Below are positions 1 to 8,592 of a stretch of DNA of 64,000 nt, one piece after another. Both the position numbers and the translations under genes were made by a program. This DNA comes from JADLGL01 sp963667605. GTDB lineage: Bacteria; Pseudomonadota; Alphaproteobacteria; Rhizobiales; Kaistiaceae. The stretch lies in contig CAXXUZ010000002.1 of assembly GCA_963667605.2 (NCBI GenBank), positions 248,001 to 312,000 on the forward strand, given 5' to 3'. The notes under the pieces are model-generated. The model was not told the origin of the DNA, did no database searches, and worked only from the letters and a program-made list of their open reading frames with translations. How positions within the stretch are numbered: the stretch's first letter is position 1; each line of letters opens with the position of its first letter.

Positions 1-99
1 GCGGGGAATGCCCAACTGCGCCAGCGTGCGCTTGGCCGGCAGATGGGATCGCTCAACCAGCCGGATGATCTCCAGCTTCTCCGATAGTGGATACCTCAT
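1..99 (-). CDS. IS3 transposase OrfB, N-terminal fragment (cut by window edge)
   Basis: The first 33 codons of the DDE transposase, identical in kind to the full gene at 55951-56931. Its ATG overlaps the orfA stop as ATGA. The protein starts MRYPLSEKLEIIRLV and carries the helix-turn-helix region that binds the element ends. The catalytic DDE domain would lie to the left of base 1. No claim can be made on integrity. Confidence 0.9.
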   Translation of the reverse strand, partial: MRYPLSEKLEIIRLVERSHLPAKRTLAQLGIPR

Positions 100-470
100 G
101 CCTCCTCTCCCCCATCCGCGATCATGCTTTTTTTGAGTAGACGGTTGTCCAGCGTCAGGTCAGCAACGGCCTCCTTGAGTGCCAGTGCCTCACTGCGAAG
201 ATGCCGGACCTCATCGGAGGTAGCCTCACGGGCAGTGTCACCCGCCAGGCGCTTCTTCCCGGCCTCCAGGAAGTCCTTCGACCAGCGGTAATAGAGGTTC
301 TGGTTGATCCCCTCACGGCGACACAGCTCAGCGATACTGTCCTCGCCGCGCAGGCCCTCCAGAACGATCCGGATCTTCTCTTCGGCGCCGAACTGCCGAC
401 GAGTCGCCCGCCGGATGTCCTTCACGACCTTCTCGGCCGATGCTTTCTGGTGATTGGTGTTCCGTCTCAT
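96..470 (-). CDS. IS3 transposase OrfA (DNA-binding subunit)
   Basis: About 124 residues, a typical IS3 OrfA: an N-terminal helix-turn-helix (FGAEEKIRIVLEGLRGED, then SIAELCRREGINQNLYYRW) and a C-terminal leucine-zipper-like helix (LRSEALALKEAVADL). The start at 470 (MRRNTNH) fits better than an alternative two codons upstream. An A7 run lies just before the end of orfA, and the orfB frame is open from that run onward, so a -1 slip could make the OrfAB fusion used by IS3 elements. The sequence is nearly the same in all three copies. Confidence 0.92.
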   Translation of the reverse strand: MRRNTNHQKASAEKVVKDIRRATRRQFGAEEKIRIVLEGLRGEDSIAELCRREGINQNLYYRWSKDFLEAGKKRLAGDTAREATSDEVRHLRSEALALKEAVADLTLDNRLLKKSMIADGGEEA

Positions 471-556
471 CTTCAATCCCTCGTGGGTTAAGATGAGCCA
501 GAAACCCTCTCTTGTTCAATCCGCCCAATCTGTCCCAGGGGCGCTGACGTCGGACA

Positions 557-986
557 GTCTCGATCGTGTCAAGGCGCCCGGCGAGGATGGCGCCCGTCGG
601 CGTATAAGCGTTCTTGGCGCCTTCAAGGCTGACCGATCGCAAACGAGCTTCGCCTACAGAACAGTCGGCCAAGATTTTTGGCTAATCGTGGACGGCATGG
701 CCCCGGTTATCGTAGCTCGAGAGGACTCCGCCAAGCGGGCGTTGGCGCGGTTGCGCAGCTCGCAAGTCAGCAGTGGAGCAGCGCGCGCGCGCTGCAAACA
801 TTTATTGTGATGGTCCCACCGAGGGCGCGAGATTTGCTTGTGGCGAGAGGGCATGTCCGGCTGGTTGAAGAAGAGCGATTTGGCGATCAGTTTGCGGAGC
901 TGTCCGCCATGGAGCTCTATGGTGACGAGACAGGCTTGCTGTGGGAAGATACAGATTATCTCAATCTGGAAAACGCGATCATCTGA
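557..986 (+). pseudogene. cas3: cas3 C-terminal remnant (type I-C)
   Basis: The last ~130 codons of a type I-C Cas3 helicase-nuclease in two frames. The first frame (about 592-784) reads VGQDFWLIVDGMAPVIVARE and resembles the Cas3 C-terminal region that precedes the VPPRA segment. The second frame (about 773-986) reads IVMVPPRARDLL, then RFGDQF and GLLWEDTDY, the usual tail of I-C Cas3. The frame changes in a GC dinucleotide run near 782-793. HD nuclease and helicase motifs are missing because the IS3 end lies directly upstream. The remnant stops 12 bases before cas5c, the normal I-C gene order. It cannot encode a working Cas3. Confidence 0.72.
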
Positions 987-998
987 CGGGAGAAAGGC

Positions 999-1317
999 TT
1001 GACGTTCGGAGTCCGCCTACACGTATCAGGAGTTTATGCGTGCTTTACCCGACCGGAAATGAAGGTCGAGCGAGTTTCATACGACGTTATGACGCCGTCG
1101 GCCGCTAGGGGTATTCTGGAGGCAATTCACTGGAAACCGGCAATCGCCTGGATCATCGATCGTATTTTCGTGCTGAACCCCATCCGTTTCCAATCGATCC
1201 GACGCAATGAGGTTGGGAAAAAGATCCCAGTCGCAAATGTGCGGAGAGCGATGCGAGCTGAGGACCTGGATGAGTTGAAAATTGTCGTAGAGGATGAGCG
1301 GCAGCAGCGCGCGGCAA
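999..1317 (+). pseudogene. cas5c: cas5c, 5' half only, joined to cas8c by deletion
   Basis: Reads as the N-terminal half of Cas5c (Cas5d), the I-C subunit that cuts pre-crRNA and caps the Cascade. It starts with TTG at 999 and keeps the conserved core ACFTRPEMKVERVSYDVMTP, SAARGILEAIHWKPA and IPVANVRRAM. Homology ends after DERQQRAAT at about residue 107, roughly half the usual ~220 residues. The next codons in the other frame already belong to cas8c, so one deletion removed the 3' half of cas5c and the 5' part of cas8c. The predicted product lacks the C-terminal half and is unlikely to process crRNA. Confidence 0.8.
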
Positions 1318-2735
1318 CTGGACAGTTGGACAACCACCGACTTCGGGCGACTCCAATGGCCGGATGAAATGAAGGATCAAAATGTCGTCTTCGCGCTGGA
1401 GCGCGAGCGCCGGGGGGGCATGATCCACGACAGACGTGCCGCTCACGAGCTCCTACTGCGACTGTCCGGTGGGCGGCCTGCCTGGTGACCGGGAAGCGCG
1501 GGCCGATCGAGCGCCTCCACCCTGCGATAAAGGGGGTCTTGGGTGCCCAATCCTCTGGGGCCACGCTAGTTTCATTCAACCACAATGCCTTCACTTCTTA
1601 TGGCCACAAGCAAGGCGACAACGCGCCGGTGTCAAAGAATGCTGTGCACGCCTACGCCACGGCGCTCAACAAATTCCTCGACCGCGATAGCCAGAACCGA
1701 ATTCAGATAGGAGACGCCTCAACCGTCTTCTGGGCCGAAGCGCCCGAGACCGATCAGGTGGAGACCGCGGAGGCAATTGCCGGAGGCCTTTTCGGCGATA
1801 TGCCGATTGACGAAGGGGCACAGTCGGCGAGAGTAAGCGCCGTTCTGGAAAGGATCCGCTCAGGTCGGCCGATCGCCGAAGCGGCGCCGGAGCTCCAAGC
1901 TGGTGTACGGTTCTTCGTACTCGGTTTGTCGCCCGACACCTCGCGTATCTCTGTTCGCTACTGGCTGGAGGATGATTTTGGTGTGATCGCCGAGCGCTTT
2001 GGCCGGCACTTGGAAGCCCTGCGCCTCGATCCGCCGCCGACCAATGAGGCGCCTTCGTAGTGGCAGCTCCTGATAGAAACCGCTGCCCAGCGCAAATCTG
2101 AGAACATCCCGCCTTACCTGGCCGGCGAGTGGCCGAGAACCATTCTCACCGGTTCTCCTTACCCGCTTGCGCTACTGTCGACGATCTTGATGCGATTGCG
2201 TGCAGACAGGGACGTCAACGTACTTCGTGCGGCCATTCTCAAGGCCGTCCTAGTTTCTCGAAAAACGGAGGTTCCGGTGTCGCTCGATCGGGAGAACAAA
2301 GACCCGGGCTACCTGCTCGGCCGTCTATTCGCTGTATACGAGTACTCGCAGACGCAAGCGCTCGGGCCTAGGATTAAGGCAACGATCCGCGACAAGTACT
2401 ATGGCAGCGCGTCTGCGGCGCCGCAGACGGTTTTTCCCCTCTTGGCGCGCGGCTCGACCCATCACCTTTCCAAATTGCGCAAGGACAGGCCTGGACTAGC
2501 AATCGCACTGGATCAACGCATCGGCGAAATCTTCGAGCTTGCAGCTTCAGACGAGCTTTTCTTGGCCACGTTGACGCCGCACCGCCAGGCGCTTTTTGCG
2601 ATCGGCTATTATCACCAACGCAACGAATTCTATCGGCGGAAGGATGTTCCGCGGGAATTCGACGCACTGCCGGAGGAAGCAACAGGATCAGCATCATCGA
2701 GAGCCGTCACGACTTTGTCTTCCTTTTCGATGTGA
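1318..2735 (+). pseudogene. cas8c: cas8c (csd1), 5'-deleted, frameshifted and with an in-frame amber
   Basis: Large subunit of type I-C Cascade. Homology starts near LDSWTTTDFGRLQWPDEMKD (about 1318-1377), so roughly the first hundred residues are gone. A frame change near 1475 leads to CLVTGKRGPIERLHPAIKGV and SSGATLVSFNHNAFTSYG, clear Csd1 signatures. At 2058-2060 a TAG interrupts the frame between NEAPS and WQLLIETAAQRKSEN; the same frame then continues to 2735 through PYPLALLSTILMRLRAD and YLLGRLFAVYEY. The Csd1 family usually has Leu at the stop position, which is my recollection of the family and not seen here. The 3' end overlaps cas7c. Three separate lesions make function very unlikely. 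Confidence 0.85.
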
Positions 2736-3646
2736 CAAACGGCAACCCGAACGGTGATCCTGACGCCGGAAATATGCCTCGGCTGGACCCGGAGACCAGC
2801 CACGGGCTCGTTACGGATGTCAGCATTAAGCGCAAGGTCGGGAATTACGCAGAGTTCGCTAAGGCTGGCATCCCGGGTTTCGGAATATATGTCTCGGAGG
2901 GTGCGATCCTTAATGGCAAGCACCGCCAAGCATATCAGGTTGTCAGGCCCGGCGACGAAAAGGTCTCCGGCTCCAAGAAGCTTAACCCCAGGGACGATGA
3001 TGAAGCGCGGCGGCTGCGTGACTTCATGTGCCAGAACTTCTTCGACATAAGGACCTTCGGCGCAGTCATGAGCACTGGCATAAATTGCGGCCAAGTGCGC
3101 GGACCCGTCCAAGTCACATTCAGTCGGTCAGTTGAGCCAATAGTTCCCGTCGAAATCTCAATCACTCGCATGGCGGCAACGAATGAGGTGGAGAAGAAGA
3201 AACAAATCGCGGGAGCGGATGAGGACGAAAGGCACGGAGCCCGCGCGATGGCCCGCAAGCACATCGTCCCCTATGGCCTTTACCGCGCTCACGGCTTCAT
3301 ATCAGCGAATCTTGCTCAGCGAACCGGCTTCTCTAATGATGACCTGGAATTCTTGTGGGACGCCCTCGCCAACATGTTCGAGCACGATCGTTCTGCTGCC
3401 AGAGGCGAAATGGCTTCGCGGCGACTTGTGGTGTTCCGCCATGACGGTGCCCTCGGCAATGCTCCGGCACACTCGTTATTCAATCGGGTTGTTGTCGGCC
3501 GGGAGGTAGACGGCGAGATGAGGAGGATTGGCGATGAACGACTCGACAACGCCCCGCCCGCTCGGTCCTATTCCGACTATCGTGTTGAGCTTGACCAATC
3601 CGGAATGCCAGCCGGCGTCGCGGCGGTGGACGTGATAGAACACTGA
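2687..3646 (+). CDS. cas7c: Cas7c (Csd2), type I-C Cascade backbone subunit
   Basis: RNA-binding backbone protein of type I-C Cascade. The frame reads SRHDFVFLFDVTNGNPNGDP, then AGNMPRLDPET, GLVTDVSIKRKVGNY and FDIRTFGAVMSTG, all Cas7c hallmarks. The C-terminal part is complete, giving about 319 residues counted from 2687. The family normally begins M-S-I-I-x-S-R-H-D; here the codons are ATC AGC ATC ATC, so the expected ATG at 2687 has become ATC. A GGAGGA ribosome site lies just upstream. The first standard start is GTG at 2732, which would remove the first beta strand (FVFLFDV). This is the only nearly intact cas gene, and cas4, cas1 and cas2, which normally follow, are missing. Confidence 0.88.
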   Translation: MSIIESRHDFVFLFDVTNGNPNGDPDAGNMPRLDPETSHGLVTDVSIKRKVGNYAEFAKAGIPGFGIYVSEGAILNGKHRQAYQVVRPGDEKVSGSKKLNPRDDDEARRLRDFMCQNFFDIRTFGAVMSTGINCGQVRGPVQVTFSRSVEPIVPVEISITRMAATNEVEKKKQIAGADEDERHGARAMARKHIVPYGLYRAHGFISANLAQRTGFSNDDLEFLWDALANMFEHDRSAARGEMASRRLVVFRHDGALGNAPAHSLFNRVVVGREVDGEMRRIGDERLDNAPPARSYSDYRVELDQSGMPAGVAAVDVIEH

Positions 3647-3689
3647 GGTCATTGGACCCGCATCCGCCGCGGACACCAACGACCTGCCG

Positions 3690-4361
3690 GTCGCCCCTCA
3701 CGCTTCGGGCGTGGATCGAAACTACCGCGGCGAAGGGGGTGCGGTAAGACTGACAAGGTAGCCCCTTTCGGGGGTGTGCATCGGACCCATCGCAATCCGG
3801 GGATGAGTGATGGCGGGAGAGTCGCCCCATGTGGGAGCGTGGATCGAAAACTTCCTATGCTCGCCTCGCTCAAGTGCTTCAGCGAGTCGCCCCGGCCTGG
3901 GGCGTGGATCGAAACTGGGCGATAAGGGCGTCGAGTAGAGCCAGGAGAATGATCGCCCTCTTGGCGGGGGGGCGCGGATCGAAACCCGCATATCTAGCTG
4001 TCCTGGCTCATGGACAGAGGTCGCCCCCGGTGCGGGCGGGGGCGTGGATCGAAACTCTCAAGCAGGGGATGATTGGTGATGGCAGGTCGCCCCCCATTGT
4101 GGGGGCGTGGATCGAAACCAGGCCATGTGCTGGCTCCTAGCGGCCTTCGACGTCGCCCTCTTCGCGGGGGCGTGGATCGAAACCTTCGTTAAGACCGTCT
4201 ATAAGAGCTAGGAGAAGTCGCCCTCGCGGGGCGTGGATCGAAACATGCCACCTCCCGGTGGTTCAGGAAGTGGCGCCCCCGGTGCGGGGGCGTGGATCGA
4301 AACATCTGAGGAACCTTTCACGGCAGCGTCGACGCGCCTTCGTGGCGGCGTGGGTTGGGAC
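3690..4361 (+). CRISPR. Type I-C CRISPR array with loop-variable repeats
   Basis: Nine clear repeats start at 3690, 3821, 3886, 3952, 4020, 4086, 4152, 4217 and 4272, with degenerate ones at 3758 and 4328. All clear copies start (G/A/G)TCGCCC-like and end GGATCGAAA(C/A), the type I-C repeat pattern. Length ranges from 28 to 36 because the loop between the C-rich and G-rich arms differs in nearly every copy (for example CATTGT, GGCCT, TCGC). Spacers are 24-35 bases and all differ. The array starts 43 bases after cas7c with no adaptation genes or recognisable leader between. Repeats read in the direction of the cas genes. The last repeat is degenerate (GTGGGTTGGGAC), as trailer repeats often are. 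Confidence 0.93.
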
Positions 4362-4514
4362 GTAGCAATGACGGGCGTAATGAACATCTCAGCGGGCCGG
4401 GCTCGCCCGGCGGCAACGTCGGGCGCGGCGCGCTTGGTTCGCACCGCTTTCGTTTGACTATCGAGAACGGTTCGAGCGCGCCCCCACGGGCGGCAATCGA
4501 TTTGGCGGCCACGG

Positions 4515-5238
4515 ATGGAATCGAACGTAATCGTCTGGGACTTGGAAACCACTCCGAACCTTCCGGCCGCGCGCGCGCTGGGACTGTCAGAGCGGCCGGA
4601 GGACGAAATACGGGAGGAGCTCGACGAGAAGTTCCCGAAGCTGCCACTTCATAAGATCGTCTGCATCGGAGCACTGATAGCCTCGCGCGTGGGCGAGGGC
4701 TGGCAAGTGGATGCTCTCGGGGCACCCCACTTAGGTCAGCGCACCGAAGGTGATTTGATCCGTGATTTCGTATCCCGGATCGAGAGCCTGCGCCCACAGT
4801 TGGTGACATTCAACGGGAGCAGCTTCGATCTCCCGGTCCTTCGATACCGGGCCATGATCAATCGGATCGCCGCACCCGGACTGTCCGCGCGGCCCTACTT
4901 CCACCGCTACTACGACGACGCGATCGATCTCTGCGATGTGCTCGGCTCATTTCAGAGCCAAGCCAGGACAAAACTGGATGAATTGGCGAAGGTGCTCGAC
5001 CTTGATGGAAAGCCTACCGGGATTAAGGGCGGCAACGTTGAAGAGATGGTTGCTGCCGGCGGCATCGACGAGGTCGCGTGGTACTGCGAGACCGACGTTT
5101 TGAACACATATCTGATCTGGCTGAGGTACCAACACTTCCGGGGGCGATACAGGAGGAAGAGCTCGTCTGGAGCGAGCAGGCCACCGACTTCGTCGCGAGC
5201 CGAAAGTCGGCCAACCCGTATTTTCGAGTTGACTAAAG
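4515..5238 (+). pseudogene. DnaQ/PolB-like 3'-5' exonuclease, frameshifted near the 3' end
   Basis: Predicted RNase H-fold 3'-5' exonuclease of the group annotated as PolB-like 3'-5' exonuclease. Visible motifs are Exo I VIVWDLETTP (DxE), Exo II LVTFNGSSFDLPVLRYRA, and Exo III AWYCETDVLNTY (Yxx(x)D). After YQHFRG the frame is lost at the G5 run 5140-5144; adding one G continues to EEELVWSEQATDFVASR and SANPYF, the usual family C-terminus, stopping at 5238. Without correction the frame runs to 5354 into a dispersed repeat and gains a tail SATTATTATS. All catalytic residues precede the lesion, so the product may still be active. The gene begins ~150 bases after the CRISPR array; a link to CRISPR is not shown. 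Confidence 0.8.
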
Positions 5239-5271
5239 CTGCCTCGATTGATCTGGCGCTGCCCCTTTTGG

Positions 5272-5431
5272 CCGCAACATCCGCAACAACCGCAACAACC
5301 GCAACAAGTCCATTATGTCAATTGGTTATACCTTGTCGACGCCCTTGGGTGTAGCGGATGATTTGGCGCGGCGCCGAGCGTGTGCGGGGGCCCCTAATCT
5401 CAAAATGTCAAGCCCTAGGGGTGTATGGGGT
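5272..5431 (+). repeat. Dispersed ~150 bp repeat, copy A
   Basis: First of three copies of the same extragenic element (others at 8241-8393 and 13119-13267). It begins with 9-base tandem units CCGCAACAA, has a middle block with GCGGATGATT, and ends with ATGTCAAGCCCTAGGGGTGT followed by ATGGGG. The left CATCCGCAACA and the right GTAGCGGATG are near-complementary. Confidence 0.75.
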
Positions 5432-5499
5432 CTCCTTTGACGGGCCTCCACCGCGCTGACGCCTAGCTAGCTAAAAGTGTGTCCGCCGGAGGCGGCTGG

Positions 5500-6081
5500 T
5501 CAATCAGCGGGGTCGGATGATGGCTCCTTTGCTCGGCGCGCCACGGCATCCCGATACCCGCCGGTCAACAGCCACCGTTCGCTGTCACCAGGGGGCCCAC
5601 CGTAGCCAGCCAGTCCCCTGGAAGCGGGTCGAGCAGCCAGCCAATGCCTATCCGGCGGATAAGTCCGCAGCGCCTCCCAGGCGATTTGGAACACCGGCGA
5701 TGCCGATGCCGCTCTCTCGAGACCCACCTTACTCATAAACGTCAAGGTCCCGACCTTCGGCACATAGCCGGGCGGTATTGGATCGGGCGTCTGCAGATAA
5801 GGTACAAATGACACGCCGGAATCTGCTGGTCGCGCCGTGACGATGTGGCCGGGAATTGGGTACTCGCGGTCGAGACAGGCCATCGCCCATGGCACGGGCG
5901 GACGGCCCCAATTGAACTTGCTGAAGTACCAGCCCGGCAACTGGCTATACGGGGCCAAGATTGGCTCCAGGACGTCTAGGGCCTCATCTTCCAGCACATG
6001 TGACAACCGCGGCTGATCGACCAGCGTGCCGTCGCCTTCACTCTCGGATGTTGTTACGATCAGGAATTCGAACACGGGCAC
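5500..6081 (-). CDS. Hypothetical protein, 193 residues
   Basis: An open frame with a GTG start (MPVFEFLIVTTSESEGDG). I do not recognise the family. It has no signal peptide or long hydrophobic segment. The middle is rich in Pro, Gly and aromatic residues (LPGWYFSKFNWGRPPVPWAM), which looks like a folded protein rather than a random frame. An apparent small membrane protein gene lies 79 bases upstream on the same strand, and the two may be co-transcribed. Atypical for a conserved core gene; it may be accessory or part of a broken gene whose 5' end is lost. Confidence 0.5.
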   Translation of the reverse strand: MPVFEFLIVTTSESEGDGTLVDQPRLSHVLEDEALDVLEPILAPYSQLPGWYFSKFNWGRPPVPWAMACLDREYPIPGHIVTARPADSGVSFVPYLQTPDPIPPGYVPKVGTLTFMSKVGLERAASASPVFQIAWEALRTYPPDRHWLAARPASRGLAGYGGPPGDSERWLLTGGYRDAVARRAKEPSSDPAD

Positions 6082-6160
6082 AGCTATTGTCCGCTGCGCG
6101 CGGCTACGCTGGGCCGTGCAGCAGAGGGCGGGCTGGGCAGCCTTTGCCGGCGGGTACGAC

Positions 6161-6346
6161 TCATTGGCGTACGAACGCTTGGGCGCAAAGTGTTGTTGCC
6201 GTGGCCCAACTCGTCCGATCGCCGGTGAATGTGTTCACATGTGTCATCTGAGCGCGAACGCAGGTTTCATAGGGTGAAAAATAGATCCAGATTGCTACCG
6301 CTATGACGATCGCGGTTCCAAGAATCAGCGCTACTTTGGTGCTCAT
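6161..6346 (-). CDS. Small single-pass membrane or exported protein, 61 residues
   Basis: Begins MSTKVALILGTAIVIAVAIW, one hydrophobic segment from about residue 5 to 22, then a short polar part with two cysteines (YETCVRAQM and TLCAQAF) that could form a disulfide outside the cytoplasm. A GGAAGG sequence precedes the ATG at a usable distance. No family recognised. It may be a signal-anchored periplasmic peptide. It probably shares a transcript with the downstream gene at 5500-6081. Confidence 0.55.
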   Translation of the reverse strand: MSTKVALILGTAIVIAVAIWIYFSPYETCVRAQMTHVNTFTGDRTSWATATTLCAQAFVRQ

Positions 6347-6547
6347 TGGCCGTTGGCCTTCCTTGTTCGCAAGTCGGAGCCGCCGCGTTCCTGCTCACTC
6401 GCAACATTTCAGATCAGTCGCTTGGAAAACCGCCTAACATGGGCCCCGCTTCGGCGGTTCTTTCTTGTCCGGGCCGGCATCTCGTCGAAGGTCCGGTAGG
6501 GGTCCGACAGCGGTCATTGGCAGCCGCCGGGACCGAGGGTGCGTTCT

Positions 6548-7066
6548 CTATCCCGCCCTCCGCCGGCGGGCCTGAGGCCGATCTTCTATCGTCGCAACGA
6601 TCTGGTCGCCGGACAAAGACCTGTCTTCAGTCAACCGTTCCGCCACGGCTTCAACCAAACTCCAGTTTGCCGAAACCAATTCCTTCGCTCGGAGTGTCAG
6701 CCAGTTCACGAACGCCGAGGTCGTTTCGCTCGAGCCGATCGCCTTCATTGCCAAGGTCGCGGCGGTTGCCATGTCCTCTTCACCGTGCCAATCGCGCCAT
6801 AGACCAGGTCGGTAGGTTCGCTGTGCAATTGGTCCGGCAAGAGAGATGATAATCGCCCGTTCCAGGCGCAGTCTGGCGCGGTCTGATCCGTCGGAGTCGA
6901 GCTTCATCCCGCGCAGCGGCGGCGGCCCCTCCCCCAAGCCAAGGTCATCGCCGAGCGTTGCGATTGATATTGGCCGGGGCTTGCTCCCAAGTAGGTAAGC
7001 GGCGACCGCGTGACCGGCTTCGTGGTACGCGGCTAGAGCCTCTATGCTAGCACTCGTTACGGACAT
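6548..7066 (-). CDS. Stand-alone M41 (FtsH-like) peptidase domain protein
   Basis: About 172 residues from the ATG at 7066 (MSVTSASIEALAAYHEAGH). It carries the zinc-protease motif HEAGH at residues 16-20, as in the peptidase domain of FtsH, followed by a counterpart of the FtsH LGGRAAE segment (SLAGPIAQR) and EEDMATAATLAMKA, where the Asp would be the third zinc ligand. It has no AAA ATPase and no membrane helices, which full FtsH needs. Small M41-like proteins of this kind occur in alphaproteobacteria without known roles. The frame is open upstream to 7429, but that part reads as Arg-rich antisense of the neighbouring gene. Divergent from the LLM oxidoreductase gene. Confidence 0.72.
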   Translation of the reverse strand: MSVTSASIEALAAYHEAGHAVAAYLLGSKPRPISIATLGDDLGLGEGPPPLRGMKLDSDGSDRARLRLERAIIISLAGPIAQRTYRPGLWRDWHGEEDMATAATLAMKAIGSSETTSAFVNWLTLRAKELVSANWSLVEAVAERLTEDRSLSGDQIVATIEDRPQARRRRAG

Positions 7067-7179
7067 GGCACCCACCCGGAGAGGAGCATGCCTGAGAGAT
7101 CGCGGGAAGTCGCCCAATCCGTTCATCGAAGTAGGTGACTGACACAACCGAGGCTTCCTTGCGCATACGGTGATCAGGA

Positions 7180-8272
7180 ATGGAACTGGGTATTTACAGC
7201 TTCGCCGCGAAATCGCCGGCCCTCGGGGCAACGGGGGAATCGTTCGCGCAGCGGCTGCGCGATTTAATCGAAGAAATCGAACTTGCCGATCAGGTTGGGC
7301 TGGACGTCTATGGCGTCGGCGAGCATCACCGTCCCGATTTCGCGGTCTCGGCGCCCGCGGTGGTTCTGGGCGCCGCCGCCGTCCGCACCAAGCGCATCCG
7401 GCTGAACAGCGCCGTCTCTGTGATCTCATCGGATGATCCGGTTCGAGTGTTTGAGGAGTTCGCGACCGTGGACGCGCTTTCCGGCGGTCGGGCTGAGATC
7501 ATGGCGGGGCGGGGTTCGTTCATTGAGTCATTCCCGTTGTTCGGCTACGACCTGAACGACTACGACGGGTTGTTCGCCGAGAAGCTCGATCTGCTCCTGC
7601 AACTGCGGGCCAAAGAGAAGGTGACTTGGTCGGCGGGCGAGCACAGGGCGCCGGTGCGCGGTTTGGGCGTCTATCCGCGACCGCTGCAAGATCCGCTGCC
7701 AGTGTGGATCGCCGTCGGGGGCATGCAGCAGTCGGTGGTTCGGGCCGGCACCCTGGGGCTGCCGCTGGCTCTGGCCATCATCGGCGGCGACCCCAAGCGG
7801 TTCGTGCCGTTGGTGGAACTCTATCGCGATTCGGCGCGCCAGGCTGGCCATGACGCCGCCACTCTTCCGATCAGCATCAATTCGCACGGCTTCATCAGCG
7901 AGGATTCCAAGACTGCGGCAGATATCGCATTCCCGCCCTACTTCGACGCCTTCAGCCGGATCGGCCGCGAGCGGGGGTGGGCTCCGCCAGCGAGAGCAAT
8001 TTGATGCGGAGCTCTCGGCGCGAGGCTCAATGTTCGTTGGCAGCCCGAACGAAGTGATCGACAAGATCCCTTACGAGCATGAGCTGTTCGGCCACCAGCG
8101 CTTCCTGGTCCAGTTCAGCGTGGGCCCGATGCAGTACAACGTGTTGATGCGCTCGATCGAACTGTTTGGGACGATGGTGGCGCCTGCGGTGCGGAAGGCA
8201 TTGGAGGCGGGAGGCACCAACGGCGACCACGCCGATAATGCCGCAACATCCACAACAACCGAAACATCATAA
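7180..8272 (+). pseudogene. LLM-class flavin-dependent oxidoreductase, frameshifted
   Basis: Luciferase-like TIM-barrel oxidoreductase that would use reduced FMN or F420. The first frame (7180-8004) holds MELGIYSFAAKSPALG, DVYGVGEHHRPDFAVSAP, RLNSAVSVISSDDPVRVFE and GRAEIMAGRGSFIESFPLFG, a well conserved N-terminal three quarters. Near 7985-7995 the frame changes, and the C-terminal part (REQFDAELSARGSMFVGSP, ELFGHQRFLVQFSVG) continues in the second frame to 8272. The join WAPP..REQFDAEL fits a loss of two bases. The last residues (NAATSTTTETS) come from the dispersed repeat that starts at 8241. The family is usually ~340 residues and the two frames together reach that. Confidence 0.85.
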
Positions 8273-8393
8273 TAATATCAATTAGTTATGGCGACAGATC
8301 TGCCGCTCGTGTTGCGGATGAACCGGCGCCGCGTCGAGTGTTTGGCCGGGACCCTTTCCGAAAATTTGTTAAGCCCTGGGGGGCGTATGGGCG
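8241..8393 (+). repeat. Dispersed ~150 bp repeat, copy B
   Basis: Same order of blocks as copies A and C: CCGCAACATCCACAACAACC at the start, GTGTTGCGGATGA in the middle, GAGTGTTTGG, then TTAAGCCCTGGGGGGCGTATGG at the end. It supplies the stop codon and last codons of the LLM gene. Confidence 0.75.
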
Positions 8394-8592
8394 GGCTCGT
8401 GACCCGCTACACCGTCATCCCCATTGATCGCGGGCGGGAGGGAGTCACGAACGTCCGCTTGGGCGCCACTAGCGGTCATTCAGGCCGGCGGCGTTATGGA
8501 ACGGAGCAATGCGACGGCCCGCGCCGCAAGGAATAGCATCAACGATGGCGGCGGGACCCCGCCGCGAGCACCACGGGGGGCTCTGTGGTCGG

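Larger units (their letters stand above)
1..556 (-). mobile_element. IS3-family element, copy 1 (enters from the left window edge)
   Basis: The left half of an IS3-type element with orfA and the start of orfB, both on the minus strand. Its outer end at 541-556 carries the terminal motif TGTCCGACGTCAG (read inward), matching the ends of the copies at 50765-51997 and 55494-57006. Beyond it lies a cas3 remnant, so the element sits inside or beside the former cas3 gene. The rest of the element is outside the window. Confidence 0.93.

Noticed and set aside
201..491. 96-residue ORF antisense to IS3 orfA
   Set aside because: Shadow of a well supported gene, repeated with each IS3 copy.
2058..2060. 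Stop-codon reassignment (UAG as sense) to explain internal ambers
   Set aside because: trxB, greA and the EF-G-like gene end in TAG at the expected place, and the other genes with internal stops also carry frameshifts or IS damage in several cases.
4233..4457. ORFs crossing the CRISPR array
   Set aside because: Translation of repeats and spacers only.
7067..7429. N-terminal extension of the M41-like protein
   Set aside because: Arg- and Pro-rich reading opposite the LLM gene; the ATG at 7066 gives the natural domain start.
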